Assembly: GCA_947646735.1 (NCBI GenBank)
Contig: CANTFK010000020.1
Span: 248,001-312,000, forward strand
Origin: Peronospora farinosa
Taxonomy: Eukaryota; Oomycota; Peronosporomycetes; Peronosporales; Peronosporaceae
Direction: 5' to 3'
DNA: 64,000 nucleotides
This document shows, one piece after another, positions 43,174 through 53,456 of the stretch. The notes beneath the pieces are model-generated. The model did no database searches. It saw nothing but the letters and a program-made list of their open reading frames with translations, and was not told the DNA's origin. The position numbers and the translations under genes were made by a program. Position 1 is the stretch's first letter; each line of letters starts with the position of its first letter.

Positions 43174-45167
43174 ATGTCTTTAGCGTTCCTGTCCAAAAAG
43201 AGTTGGCATACAGCAAATCTACGCGTACGTAGGAATGATCTATCTGCATCTTCTACTTGTTCTTTATCTTGTCCACTCATTGATCTTGTTTTTTTACCCT
43301 TTACAGAATGTAGAAAAGGTCTGGATCGCCGAACAAAAGCATGCGGCCGAAGAGAAGAAAGTTGCAGAGCTGCGCAAGAACATGGAAGAGGAGCGACAGC
43401 TGCAGGAATTGAGACAACTACAAGCGGATCAAGGCAATAAATCAGCAGCGGTAGAACGCGTCGATTGGATGTACGAAGGCCCGTCGGCTGCTCGGGAGAA
43501 GACGGCGGAGGAATTTTTGCTGGGGAAAGAATACAAGGGGGAAGAAGAGAAACCCGCTACAGAGGACGTGGACCTCAGTACGACGACCAAGTATGGATCA
43601 TTAGCACTGACTAAGAGTGTGTTGCCAGCTAACGACGCGTTCCAGCGGCTGAATGAGGATCCGATGATGCTCATTCGTAAAAGACAGCAGGCTGCTCGTG
43701 AACAGGTACTGAAGAATCCAGTCAAGATGAAACAGATTAAGGATAAAGTGGACCGTTTGAAAGAGGAAAAGAAGACATACAAAAAGGCCAAGAAGGCTGC
43801 GAAGAAAGAGAAAAAACAAGCGCGGCGAGATGAAAAACGTCGACTCAAGAGAAAGAGAAAATATGGCCATGACAGCGATGTCAGCGAAAACGATGAAAAG
43901 GAGACGGAGCACCGTCGCGAGGACTCTCACGACGAACATCATCGAGGATATGGTCGTGTTCGCGAAAGAGAGAGATCACACACAAGGTCAAGGTCGAAGT
44001 CGCCATTTTCTGCGCACCACGGTGGTAATCGGCAGTGTGATCGTCCGCATCGTAGCGAAGGAAACCCAGAACGTCGCGGTCGGAGCCCTGCCCACCATCC
44101 GTCCGATCACTCGAATCCAAGTCGATATGCCGACAAGCATCGACGCGAAAGAAGCTCGTCTAGAGACCAACGTAATTCAAAGCTGTCTTCAACACGGCAT
44201 TATCGTAGTCTCTGCCGTAGTCCCAAGAAGGGCCGTGACGCCTTTGGTCGCGACAGACCTTCATCACGACCACGGGACCGCTCAGTGGATCGCCGCGGTA
44301 GAACGCTATCCAGAAAAAGGGATACAGACAGACGTAATGAGGATCATCGCGAAAGGAGTCGAGATCGTAGCTCAGCGGGTTATAAGGAAAGGCGTCGTTC
44401 TCGTAGTCCTGTTGATCGCCAAGATGATCGTCGCTCTCTTAGCCCAAGTGATCGCAAAGACAGATATCGCTTTCGTAGCCCAGGTGGACGATACGAAAAG
44501 AAGCGTATATCTACTAAACGTCAGAGTACACCTCGAGCGCGAAGCATCCGACAGAGCAGTGGGTCGAGTGAACAAGAAAGAGATTTCATGAAGGTGCAAG
44601 GGCGTGAGCAACCTCGCAAGGAGCGGCGTAAACCGCTGAATATTGAGGGAAAGTATGGCCTTATCAGCAAAACAGGTGCAATGGAATCTAAAGATGTCGA
44701 TAAGACATCATTGGGACCCAATGCTAAGTACTTAGCAAAGGCTCGTGAGGCGAAACGACTTGAAGAAGAAGAACGTCAGCGCAAGCTTGGCAAGTCGTCG
44801 CAAAAGGAATCTCGTGTGCTGACAGATGAGGAGAAGAGGCAAATGGCTCAACAGATGGTGGAAGATGCCAAGCAGCATGACGAATACATTGTGAAGCGTG
44901 CGGCCCTGAAGAAAGGAGAGCTGGACAAACGCGAGCAAGACGTTACGAGCAGCAACCCAGACTTTCTCAGGTAAGGTCACTAGTTCTATAGTTTTAAAGA
45001 CGCTATAAGTGGCGTCCAGATCAACTCAAGGGTTACTGACTTTTTTTTGTAGAAAACTGCATTCGGAAGCATATTTGAATGACGAAAGTAACATGAGCGA
45101 TCGGCTTCGCAGAAACGCTCACTACATTCAGAGGAATGCTGACGCCTCCAATTTCCTCTCGATGTAA
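43174..45167 (+). CDS. CWC25: Pre-mRNA splicing factor CWC25
   Basis: Three predicted exons (43174-43224, 43307-44970, 45053-45167) give 609 aa. Exon 1 and the start of exon 2 rebuild the CIR/Cwc25 N-terminus: FLSKKSWHTANLR joined to NVEKVWIAEQKHAAEEKK. Then ERVDWMYEGPSAAREKTAEE and FLLGKEYKG, the WMY block of the family, follow. The middle and C-terminal half are an Arg/Ser/Asp-rich region with many RS and RD pairs. The last exon ends RRNAHYIQRNADASNFLSM, as in CWC25. The protein joins the spliceosome after Prp2 action and promotes the first transesterification step. It is nuclear. Confidence 0.9.
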
Positions 45168-45393
45168 ATTTGTGTAGCACCGACGGATTTTGCAAGATAT
45201 AACCCACAAGAGCTTTCAGAGCAATGAAAATTGCTATTTCTCTCTTCTTGTTACGACATTGAAAGAAATAACACATGAGACATTCAGGACCTGCATTGCG
45301 ACGACATGATGAAATTGGCTAAGGAAGCGCCCACGAAATCCACCAGATTGGGTCAGTCTACTGGTGTGTGTTGACGTAGTGCAACAAACTGCA

Positions 45394-46318
45394 CTACTCG
45401 ATGTCGCTCATATCACTGACATCGCTGTCTTCTTCCTCATTGCCCATCTCAATAGGCTGTGAAGCGTAGCTGCGCACATACTCTGCATGAAGAATTCCAG
45501 AAAACAACAAAGTATACTTAGTACGTCGTCAGCTGCAGTTCTCAGGTTCGCGCACCTTTCACTTTTCTATTGTATGAGTTGACGTCCTTCATCAGCAGCG
45601 AAGCAGCTTCACCATTCAGTGGGTCACTTGGATTCGGGTACCGAAGCAGTTGAGGAATAAACATGTCGAAAATGTTGACCAACTCTTGGGAAAGAAAAGA
45701 CACCTGCATCAGTCTCTCTCTTTTCAAAGAACCTTGACACCAATTCAACAATCAACAATATCCGCACCAAACATTGGACTCCAAGTTTGATTAATCACAT
45801 CCAGACATACAGATCCTGACCTGAGAAACAAAAAGTCAAACGAAATCGACAGCGATTGAGTCAGTCGTGATATTTCTTGAAGAAAAAACTGCTATTGCAA
45901 TCACACAACACACGTTTCATCCACATTGGGGTGATAAATGCGGTTTGAAAAGCCAATCGATGGCGATTTAAACGGATAATCCTTGGGTAACGTCACATGA
46001 ATCTTCCACGACCCTCCTTCGTATGGAGCTTTTCACAAAATTTATATATCGGTGTGGGCCTTAGTTCCGTCAAAAAGTTGACAAAATAAACTGTACGCAC
46101 TATCTTCAGGGCCATGAAACTTGACATCAAGGTCAGATATCTTGGTCTCGTCTGTCAGATGTACTTCATAGTCACTCATCATGCTGGACAAGACAAAAGA
46201 GCGAGGTGAGACAGACTTGTAATTGATAATTCATTGCAATAAAAGAACGACTAAAGAATGACACATACAGTTTCATGACGTCCGATTCATGGCGTTTAGT
46301 GCCTTTGTTTATGCTCAT
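45394..46318 (-). CDS. UBE2H: Ubiquitin-conjugating enzyme E2 H (Ubc8/UBE2H)
   Basis: Six predicted exons (46269-46318, 46101-46183, 45914-46028, 45768-45820, 45556-45684, 45394-45482) with consistent phases give 172 aa. The order of blocks follows UBE2[60 protein letters not shown] (catalytic Cys, HPN intact), [28 protein letters not shown], and an acidic Ser/Asp-rich tail ([14 protein letters not shown]). The yeast orthologue Ubc8 works with the GID/CTLH ligase in gluconeogenic enzyme turnover. The acidic tail is typical of the class. Several introns are short, near 70-85 nt. Confidence 0.93.
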
Positions 46319-47310
46319 AGTGTCAAGTTAGTTGCGACCTTCTTGGGATTGCTGGGACCTAATTCTAGCAACGAGAAGGTCTGATGTACCCAATATGTAT
46401 TTATATTGATCTTTTGTATGGAGTGACTGATTATTCTCAAGAGTCGTGTACATCGTCTATTTGGTGTGTCGTTACATGTTTGTGGAAAAGGGATAGAAAA
46501 GTCGCTCGTGCAAAATAATATCGTATACAGTATGTTAATATCCTTCATATTTTGCGATAGCAATTGCACTGTAATATCAGGATTGTTACTCTTAATCGTC
46601 ATGTGAATGTATTGCAACAATTTTAATTAAGTCACTCATAACACTTCCAATAAGCATGTTGTCAACATACAGTACAAAGTCACGTAAACCTATGATAAAA
46701 ATTGTCATTCGAACAAATACGCACGGATATAGAACACATGCCAACAAACCCATGATCTTAAAAACACTTGAAATTGTCTTGAAAAATGTTACAACAGCTT
46801 TATTTTTTTCCGTACAAGCTTCGATTTAGTTTCCAAACCTTGATTTGGTTGTATGTCGACAGAATACAGACATTCTAGAACACATTTGATGAATGCAGTA
46901 TCAACATCATATTGTTGTATAGCCAGACCATGATGACAACACACTGCCAGGAAGACGCGAATCAAATTCATGTTTGCGATCGGAGAGTACGTATTGAAAT
47001 AGTCGTCTCCATAGGTTTGTCGATAACTCAACACCACAAGTCGAGCCCTTGAACCACTCCAATTCGCCATATTCCATTTGCTTGATTGCAAACACCCACT
47101 TGCTTTCCAATTACTATTTTATTGAGAAATGTCTCCACGATTGTCCATGTCTTCTTTTTATGAAGTGCCTGTAATTCGGTCTTGATCGCATCACACCACA
47201 TTTGGATTGAGGAGACGCCATTGCATCTTGGTATGTCGATGGAGTTTTGAGTCTCGCAATTAGCTTGCTCATACTCAATGCAATGCAATTTCTATCTGAC
47301 GCACGCGCCT
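46319..47310 (-). mobile_element. Decayed Ty1/Copia retrotransposon, RT segment
   Basis: Minus-strand frames carry fragments in pol order: MWCDAIKTELQALHKKKTW, ARLVVLSYRQTYGDDYFNTY, SPIANMNLIRVFLAVCCHHG, IQQYDVDTAFIK, then after stops FVLYVDNMLIGS, the RT YVDD-type box (as YVDN). Frames change at least three times, so it is dead. The part below about 46600 shows only weak resemblance. LTRs were not recognised at either end. Confidence 0.8.
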
Positions 47311-47596
47311 GTAATCTATTGGGACATCAAGTACAGAGGGATACATGTGGTACGAGGAAGTAAATGGAAAGTAAATTAGTTCCTACAAATGTTCCTAGCC
47401 AGCAGATTGAAGCTAGAAGAAGCAACCTAGGCCTTTTATTTCTGAGCTCAGTGGTACGTACCTGTGCACAACACTTAAGCGTCCACTGAGTTTCCGTCTT
47501 CAACACCTCACTCTTGCTATTGTCACTCTCTTGCTCTTGTTGCTGAGTCAATACAGTTTCAGCGCAATTAAGACGCGTGCACGAGATGCAACACCT

Positions 47597-48241
47597 TCAT
47601 GTTCCATCAATAGCCTTCAGTTGCGTTTGCTTGGATGCAATAGCTGCTTTGGTCGAACCTTTTGGTCTCCCTCGCTTTCCTTTTGCAGTTTCAGGCGCAT
47701 TTACTTTTCCACCAGCACGCCTACGTGTCTTCGCTGGTCTCTTCTTGGCAGTCCCTGTCACCGATGCTACAGAAATACTTGTCTCCTTAGAAGCCACCAA
47801 TGTTGCATTGGCATCGCTGTCATTTGCTTGCTCGGGTTGACTTTTCACACGCTGCCGTGGCGTGTGAGCACGCACGTGACGTAGCTGCATGCAGGAAAAC
47901 AGACAGCGTTCGAGTCGAAAGCCCTTGCCGTCAAATATCAGCATACAGTCAGTCTCCTTGTGTTCAACTAGTTTTCCTTTGAAACACACGCCTCCAGTAG
48001 CTCCAGTGGACGAGCCCATAAGCACCTGAACACCATTAGAATCGTCCACACTCACAAGACCGGGCGTGCTCTTGTCCACGGAAGCTGGTAGAAATTCATA
48101 GCCAAAAGAAACCATTACATTGTCACATTGCTGCTCATTCAATTGATCGACATTGTCGTCGTCGTCGTCCGTCTCAATCAATGACGTGCCAAGTATCACA
48201 GGATACTCGTGCTCATCCAGTGGAATTAGTGGTGTAGCCAT
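47597..48241 (-). CDS. EAF: ELL-associated factor (EAF) with AT-hook
   Basis: A single-exon ORF of 214 aa. The N-terminal half matches the EAF domain: VSFGYEFLPASVDKSTPG corresponds to the YDFKPASID block, followed by CFKGKLVEHKETDCMLIFD and FRLERCLFSCMQLRHVR, as in the FKG...CxLI...LEKL...R pattern. EAF proteins bind ELL and stimulate RNA polymerase II elongation in super or little elongation complexes. The C-terminal half is basic and disordered with an AT-hook (KGKRGRPKGSTK), unlike the Ser/Asp-rich transactivation tail of animal EAFs. The start is the ATG at 48241. Confidence 0.75.
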   Translation of the reverse strand: MATPLIPLDEHEYPVILGTSLIETDDDDDNVDQLNEQQCDNVMVSFGYEFLPASVDKSTPGLVSVDDSNGVQVLMGSSTGATGGVCFKGKLVEHKETDCMLIFDGKGFRLERCLFSCMQLRHVRAHTPRQRVKSQPEQANDSDANATLVASKETSISVASVTGTAKKRPAKTRRRAGGKVNAPETAKGKRGRPKGSTKAAIASKQTQLKAIDGT

Positions 48242-48278
48242 GATATTCTCAATTAATTGGCTGCCTGGTCACATCTTT

Positions 48279-48569
48279 TCAGCCAATCTCCAGCAACTTG
48301 AAGGGTACCGTGTACCAAAGTAGCACGTCAGTCGTGGGTAGGGCACGGACCGTGGCAAGTTCAACTGCGACGTGCGATCCCTGCAGAACCTTTTTAGCCT
48401 GTCCAATTAATTCAAAGTGGTTGAATAAAAAGCCTTCATATTGCCTTTTGAAGTGCATACCCCTGCTAAGACCGTTCTTATCTGAAATGACAGGATTTTC
48501 AGCGTCACGCTCAATACACTCGTCTTTCGCGTCCTGGACTACATAATTTTGATACGATGGTTCAGTCAT
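48279..48569 (-). CDS. Small uncharacterised protein, 96 aa
   Basis: A complete ORF (ATG at 48569) ending LLWYTVPFKLLEIG, 37 bp upstream of the EAF gene on the same strand. The C-terminal half looks folded (YEGFLFNHFELIGQAKKVL, then GSHVAVELATVRALPTTD). No signal peptide, no membrane segment, no recognised family. The spacing suggests either a very compact gene or that it belongs to one transcription unit with EAF. Confidence 0.45.
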   Translation of the reverse strand: MTEPSYQNYVVQDAKDECIERDAENPVISDKNGLSRGMHFKRQYEGFLFNHFELIGQAKKVLQGSHVAVELATVRALPTTDVLLWYTVPFKLLEIG

Positions 48570-48943
48570 TTACGTTACCATTGTTGCATTGGCAGCTTGA
48601 CCAAACAAACAGTCAGCAACGGGTACGAAAACCCAGAAAAGTAGTAAGCCTACCTCAAGACAAAACCCAATTGTCTCTCGCATACTTAAATTTACTTTTA
48701 GGGTACGAGGTCCAACACTCAAGACACTACTCAGTCGTGAAAAATTACTCAGTCTCGCTCGCTCGCTCGCTCGCTCTTTGAGATCTTATAACTCCAAACC
48801 ATTCTGGATTCTGAAACCAAGTGTTATCCATTAGGCCAGTCCCTTTTCAATTCATCTCATTTGCACGACGTACTAACTTACGAGATTAATAGTTTACACT
48901 CTGGTACAGAACGGACAATTCTAGTGTCTGTCATTCAGTTGCC
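48570..48943. other. Intergenic region with a CTCG microsatellite
   Basis: About 370 bp between two divergent genes, containing a (CTCG)n run at 48753-48776. No gene is seen. Confidence 0.6.
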
Positions 48944-49813
48944 ATGGGGCTTGGCACTGTCATGCTCTTGGAAATCAAACAAGTACCAAATGGTAATCGG
49001 ATTGCCTATTGCTTACCATCGGGGGAATTTATATTCGTTGCAGACACATGTGCACCTGAATTTGGTGCTAAAAATGCTGCAGATCTTTACGGTGGCAACT
49101 TGTTTGAGTTTCTATCACTTGAAGAAGCTGAAAAACTTGAAGATTTTATGCGAGTACAGCAACGTGGAAATAGCATTGACTTGGCTTGTAATACAATGCA
49201 GGAAGTGCGGATGATTGTACGACTCCCGAGTCATCGGAACACCCAATTGTGGATTCAGCTCTCGACGATCCCGCTTACGTTGCGGATGATGCGCTGTATT
49301 GATACTATCCGTAGCTTTAGTACCACATTAGGTCACTTTGCCGACTCGTCGAGCTTTGTGCTATCTGAGGACGAGTTTAGCTTTGTCTTGAGTAATCCAC
49401 CTGGAAATACTGGATCATCGGTGGCAGCAGGTGTCACATCCTATTCAGTTGGACCGTTGCCTTATGCAGATGATGACGACGATTTGATGTTTTTGGAGTT
49501 TGAAAATAGCTGCTTGTCCCCAAGGAGCTTTACTTCCGTCGTTCCGTTGGAATTGAAGCACCGTCACCCTAATTTTGCAATGACTCGTATCCAAGTAGAC
49601 GATACTGGAACAGAAGACACGAGTGATGACGATGACGAAGATCTTAGGGCGTCACTGTCCGATTTGGCGTTTGAAGCCGATTGGTCAAGTGAGTCTACCG
49701 TGCAGGACGACACGGTCCACGTCATGACATCAGATGAACCAATTCTTTCTTCATCGACTACTTCACTTCCCATGACAATCAGACCGAATTTCCGAGCCGA
49801 ACTCGTCACTTAA
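48944..49813 (+). CDS. Uncharacterised protein with PAS-like N-terminal segment
   Basis: A single-exon ORF of 289 aa. Residues about 5-115 read like a PAS fold (GEFIFVADTCAPEFGAKNA, then LYGGNLFEFLSLEEAEKLED and IVRLPSHRNTQLWIQLSTIP), with the order strand, helix, strand, long helix expected of PAS. The rest is acidic and Ser-rich (DDDDDLMFLEFENS, TEDTSDDDDEDLRASLSDL), possibly a transactivation or docking region. No kinase, DNA-binding or membrane part is present. The PAS call is from pattern only. ATG at 48944 sits in a good start context. Confidence 0.5.
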   Translation: MGLGTVMLLEIKQVPNGNRIAYCLPSGEFIFVADTCAPEFGAKNAADLYGGNLFEFLSLEEAEKLEDFMRVQQRGNSIDLACNTMQEVRMIVRLPSHRNTQLWIQLSTIPLTLRMMRCIDTIRSFSTTLGHFADSSSFVLSEDEFSFVLSNPPGNTGSSVAAGVTSYSVGPLPYADDDDDLMFLEFENSCLSPRSFTSVVPLELKHRHPNFAMTRIQVDDTGTEDTSDDDDEDLRASLSDLAFEADWSSESTVQDDTVHVMTSDEPILSSSTTSLPMTIRPNFRAELVT

Positions 49814-50163
49814 GTTTCATTTTAAGTTTGTGACAGTGGAGACTATCTTCCGCGTGTTATAGTCTATAAGCAAATCGATAGCAGATTGTTTGATCGAAAG
49901 CGATAGCGTGGTTTTAATGAGAGACATAGTCAAAATGTCTTTGGTCAGTAAAAAACAACGTAGACCTTGACTATCACAGTAACTCGGAATGACTTACAAA
50001 CGTTTTGGTAGTAAAAGTCTCATCAGAATATAGTAGCATCTATAATCACGACGAGAATAATAATTACTTAGATAGACGTTTGGATTACAATGCGTAATAT
50101 ATTTTTGTGCAAAATAATAATTTTAGGACTAATTTTACGTGTAAAAAAGTTACCCAAAATAAC
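49814..50163. other. AT-rich intergenic region upstream of MED31
   Basis: 350 bp, strongly AT-rich near 50030-50160. It contains the 3' flank of the PAS-like gene and the promoter of MED31. No gene is seen. Confidence 0.6.
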
Positions 50164-50611
50164 ATGAGCACGACTGAAATGCCATCGAATGACATTCGGT
50201 TCCAGATGGAACTCGAGTTTATTCAATGTCTCGCTAGCCCTGCCTACCTCAATTGTACGTACATGTTCTTCTTTATCTGATCTTCCACCTTCTCACCCTC
50301 TCCTTTATTTCTCTATAGTCCTGGCCATCAATCGATACTTTGAAAATAAAGCTTTTATGAACTATCTCCAGTATCTCAAGTACTGGAAACAACCAGAATA
50401 CGCCAAATACATTGTATACCCTCATTGTCTCGCGTTTCTCGACATGTTGGATGATGAACGTTTCCGACAGATGATTGCACGTGAGGATTTTATGACGTTG
50501 GTGCATGGTCAGCAGTTTTATCACTGGCAAACTTTTCTCAATTACCGATCGGAGGGGAACCCTGAATTCGCGACAACAACAACAAGTACAGATGCAGTCG
50601 AGACAAATTAA
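50164..50611 (+). CDS. MED31: Mediator complex subunit 31 (SOH1)
   Basis: Two predicted exons (50164-50254, 50319-50611; intron GTACGT...ATAG) encode 127 aa. The whole conserved core is present: RFQMELEFIQCLASPAYLN, joined across the intron to FLAINRYFENKAFMNYLQYL, then YWKQPEYAKYIVYPHCL and QQFYHWQTFLNYR. MED31 sits in the middle module of Mediator and helps RNA polymerase II pre-initiation. Length and sequence agree with the family. The gene converges on the folate ligase gene. Confidence 0.95.
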
Positions 50612-50824
50612 GCTGATACCTTGTCATGAGATGCACAAATGCTATATGACCGTTAAGATGAGAGATCAAAAATGTTGTCTCGAACTCGTGAATTACAAGT
50701 GAAAGGTCTATTATGGCCATCACATGCTGCTCTTTGGTCGACATCGGACGCTTTTATCTTTCGTGTATTTTTATTTTTTCAGAAGAGACCAATGACTTTA
50801 CCGGTTTCGGTATCCAGATCAACG

Positions 50825-53332
50825 TCATAGAAAGCCCGGGCGCGTGGGAAGACCAGGCACCGTTGTCATGTCCCCGCACAGCAGGTAGACAAAGCCAGCA
50901 CCTACCGAGGCACGAATATCACGCACCGTGACTGAAAAGCCCTTGGGCACACCCTTTGCAGTCGGATCGGTGCTTAAACTCAGGTGCGTCTTAGCGCAGC
51001 ATACTGGCAGGTTGCCGTATCCCCGCTCCGAGTAGACCGCTAGTTTCATCTTGGCTTCCTCGCTAAACTCCACACTGTCAGCACCGTAAATCTCCTCTAC
51101 TCACAACGCAAAAGAATTGTTAGTGGTGTGCTCTACGAAAACAAATTGTCGGCGCTTGTGCGATCGCAACACATGCCAAGATTATCAACGTACTGCAAAT
51201 GACTTCAAACTTCTCAGCAATGGTAAATTCCAACGGGTAGAGGAACTTGAACTGACTGCCCTGTGTACGCATCTTCTTGCAGGAAGTAATGACCGCGCGG
51301 CCCAAATTCTTCGCTCCCTTACCTCCTTCAGACCAGTGGTTACTCTCCACTGCAGCCGTGGCACCAGCCTCCAGTGCCTTGTGCTTGACAAGCTCTATCT
51401 CACGAGGCGAATCTGTGACGAACACGTTCACAGCCACAACTACCGCCACACCAAACTTCAACGCGTTGCGAATGTGGTGCTGCATATTGACGCAACCACG
51501 CTCCAGCATCTCTAGGTTTTCATCAACGTACACGGGGTCGAGCTGATAACGATAGAAAGAAGCAGAGATCATGACGTGAGATGAGTAGCGTAAGAATGCA
51601 CCATACCAAGAAACGTACCTGTTTGCCAGCAACCACGTTGGGCCCTCCACCGTGCATCTTGAGCGCACGGATCGTGGAAACAAGCACCACACATTGTGGT
51701 GTTAGCCCGCTAGTACGACACTTGATGTTGAAAAACTTTTCCATGCCAATGTCAGCACCAAATCCGCATTCAGTGACCACAAATCCATCCTCGCCGGCAA
51801 GCTTCAGTGCAATTTGGTCAGCGATGATAGACGAATTGCCGTGAGCGATGTTGGCAAACGGTCCTGCGTGCACAAATACGGGAGTCCCTTCTACTGTTTG
51901 CATGAGCGTGGGCAGGATAGCATCCTTCATGAGCACTGCTAGCGCACCACCAACACCCAGGTCGTCAGCCGTCACAGGCTCGCCACCGCGACTCATACCA
52001 ATTACAATACGTCCCAGGCGTTCACGCATGTCCTGCAAGCTTGTCGTGAGGGCCAAAATAGCCATAATCTCGCTAGCTACCGTAATGTCAAAGCCAGTCT
52101 TACGGGTTTGACCCTTCTCGGCAGGCCCAGCGCCCACGACTACCTGGCGCAGGGAACGATCACATGTGTCCAGTACGCGCTGCCACGTAATCGTGTCTGG
52201 GTCAATGTCAAGACGCGCAAACTTGCGGATCTCTTCGTCCGTGAGGTCATCAGGCGACAGCTTGGTGATTCCTAGTTTTTGCAGACGCTTCAGCATGACA
52301 GGCGAGAACTTGCGGAGTCCATCCTTGGCCGTCGGACACAAACGACGAAACAAAGCCTTGTCAGACTGTGCATTCTCGTGAAACATGCGAGTATCAATAG
52401 CTGCAGCCAACTGTAATGCAAACACGTAGCGGACAACTTGTCAGTCAATCCGCAGTCGCGATCTACGAAATCACCTCACAAAGTACTCACTAGATTGTTT
52501 GCAGCAGTGATAGCGTGGATGTCTCCTGTCAAGTGACTAATTCAACCACAGCAACATACACCAAAGATCATCGTGAGCAACATCCCATAACAAAAAAATT
52601 GACACCAGATTGTCCACATACAGATTGAACTCGTCCATAGGGATGACCTGAGCATAGCCTCCACCTGCAGCACCACCTTTGACACCGAACGTTGGACCCT
52701 GCGATGGCTGACGGATGCAAGCAAACGCTTTTTTGTCGAGGTGGGCGCCCAATGCTTGGCACAATCTACCGTGTCGTCAAGTAATCACACGACATTGTCA
52801 TTCCTCAACGACATTCCTGTCTCGGGTTGCAGTCAAAGCTTTCACACAACCACTTACCCAATAGTGGTTGTACTCTTGCCCTCACCTAATGGGGTGGGGG
52901 TGATACCCGTGACCACAACGTAATTGCCATTTGGTTGGTCCTTGAGCCGATCTCGCATGCTCAACGAGATCTTGGCCTTGGTCGATCCGTACGGTATCAC
53001 CTCCTCCGGGAGCTGCAACAACAATGCACCGGGTTCCCTGTTACTTATCAAGCCATACAAACAACAACCGAAGGTATTTCAAAGGTATAGCTTACAATTC
53101 CAGCGGTCTGGGCAATTTCGGTGATAAGCAATGGGGTCATAGCATCACTAATGGTAATGTCCGACGGCACGGGTGTCAGCAGCTGCTCGGATTTGAGTTG
53201 GCGAGGCATCTTGGCAGAAGAGGTGAGTGTAGACTGAAGCCTTGCGAATTGCTGCTCAATGGACAGCGTGTAGCGGACGATGTGAAGTGGTGACTGGCCA
53301 ATGAGACGATGGATGTAGCGACCACGGATCAT
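50825..53332 (-). CDS. FTHFS: Formate-tetrahydrofolate ligase (10-formyl-THF synthetase)
   Basis: Seven predicted exons (53096-53332, 52858-53012, 52622-52765, 52491-52536, 51619-52410, 51194-51542, 50825-51096) give 664 aa. Landmarks are [16 protein letters not shown], the ATP loop [73 protein letters not shown] and [14 protein letters not shown]. It makes 10-formyl-THF from formate, THF and ATP for purine and fMet-tRNA synthesis; no dehydrogenase/cyclohydrolase domain is attached. From the ATG at 53332 the leader ([20 protein letters not shown]) looks mitochondrial; a second in-frame ATG at 53209 starts the cytosolic-like form. At the 3' end the frame stops at 50825, but the usual last 18 residues ([20 protein letters not shown]) continue in another frame to 50779, so one base is out of register near 50833. 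Confidence 0.92.
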
Positions 53333-53369
53333 TGAAGAACTGCATAGTGCTGCATTGATTAGGAAAAGG

Positions 53370-53456
53370 CGCAGGCGAGGGAGAATCGAACTCCTGCCAA
53401 TCTAATGGCCTACAGATTTGAAGTCTGCACTTAGCACCAGCCAAGATCACCCCTGC
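53370..53456 (-). tRNA. trnU-UCA: tRNA-Sec (anticodon UCA)
   Basis: 87 nt, the size of eukaryotic tRNA-Sec. The anticodon loop CTTCAAA (anticodon TCA at 53419-53421) is closed by a CAGA/TCTG stem. The D-arm has a 6-bp stem (CTTGGC/GCTAAG) with a 4-nt TGGT loop, specific to tRNA-Sec. A long variable arm (GCCA/TGGC) and a T-arm (GGAG TTCGATT CTCC) follow. The 9-bp acceptor stem pairs apart from positions 6 (G-G) and 8 (T-T); a non-pair near the latter is also seen in animal tRNA-Sec. TTTT follows the 3' end (53364-53367) as a Pol III terminator. It shows that the organism decodes UGA as selenocysteine. Confidence 0.93.

Noticed and set aside
43830..44591. 253-codon ORF overlapping CWC25
   Set aside because: It is the shadow of the Arg/Ser-rich region in another frame, with no domain and no start context.
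50825..50830. In-frame TGA at the end of the folate ligase as a selenocysteine codon, given the nearby tRNA-Sec
   Set aside because: Readthrough reaches another TGA two codons later and does not restore the conserved C-terminus, which lies in a different frame.
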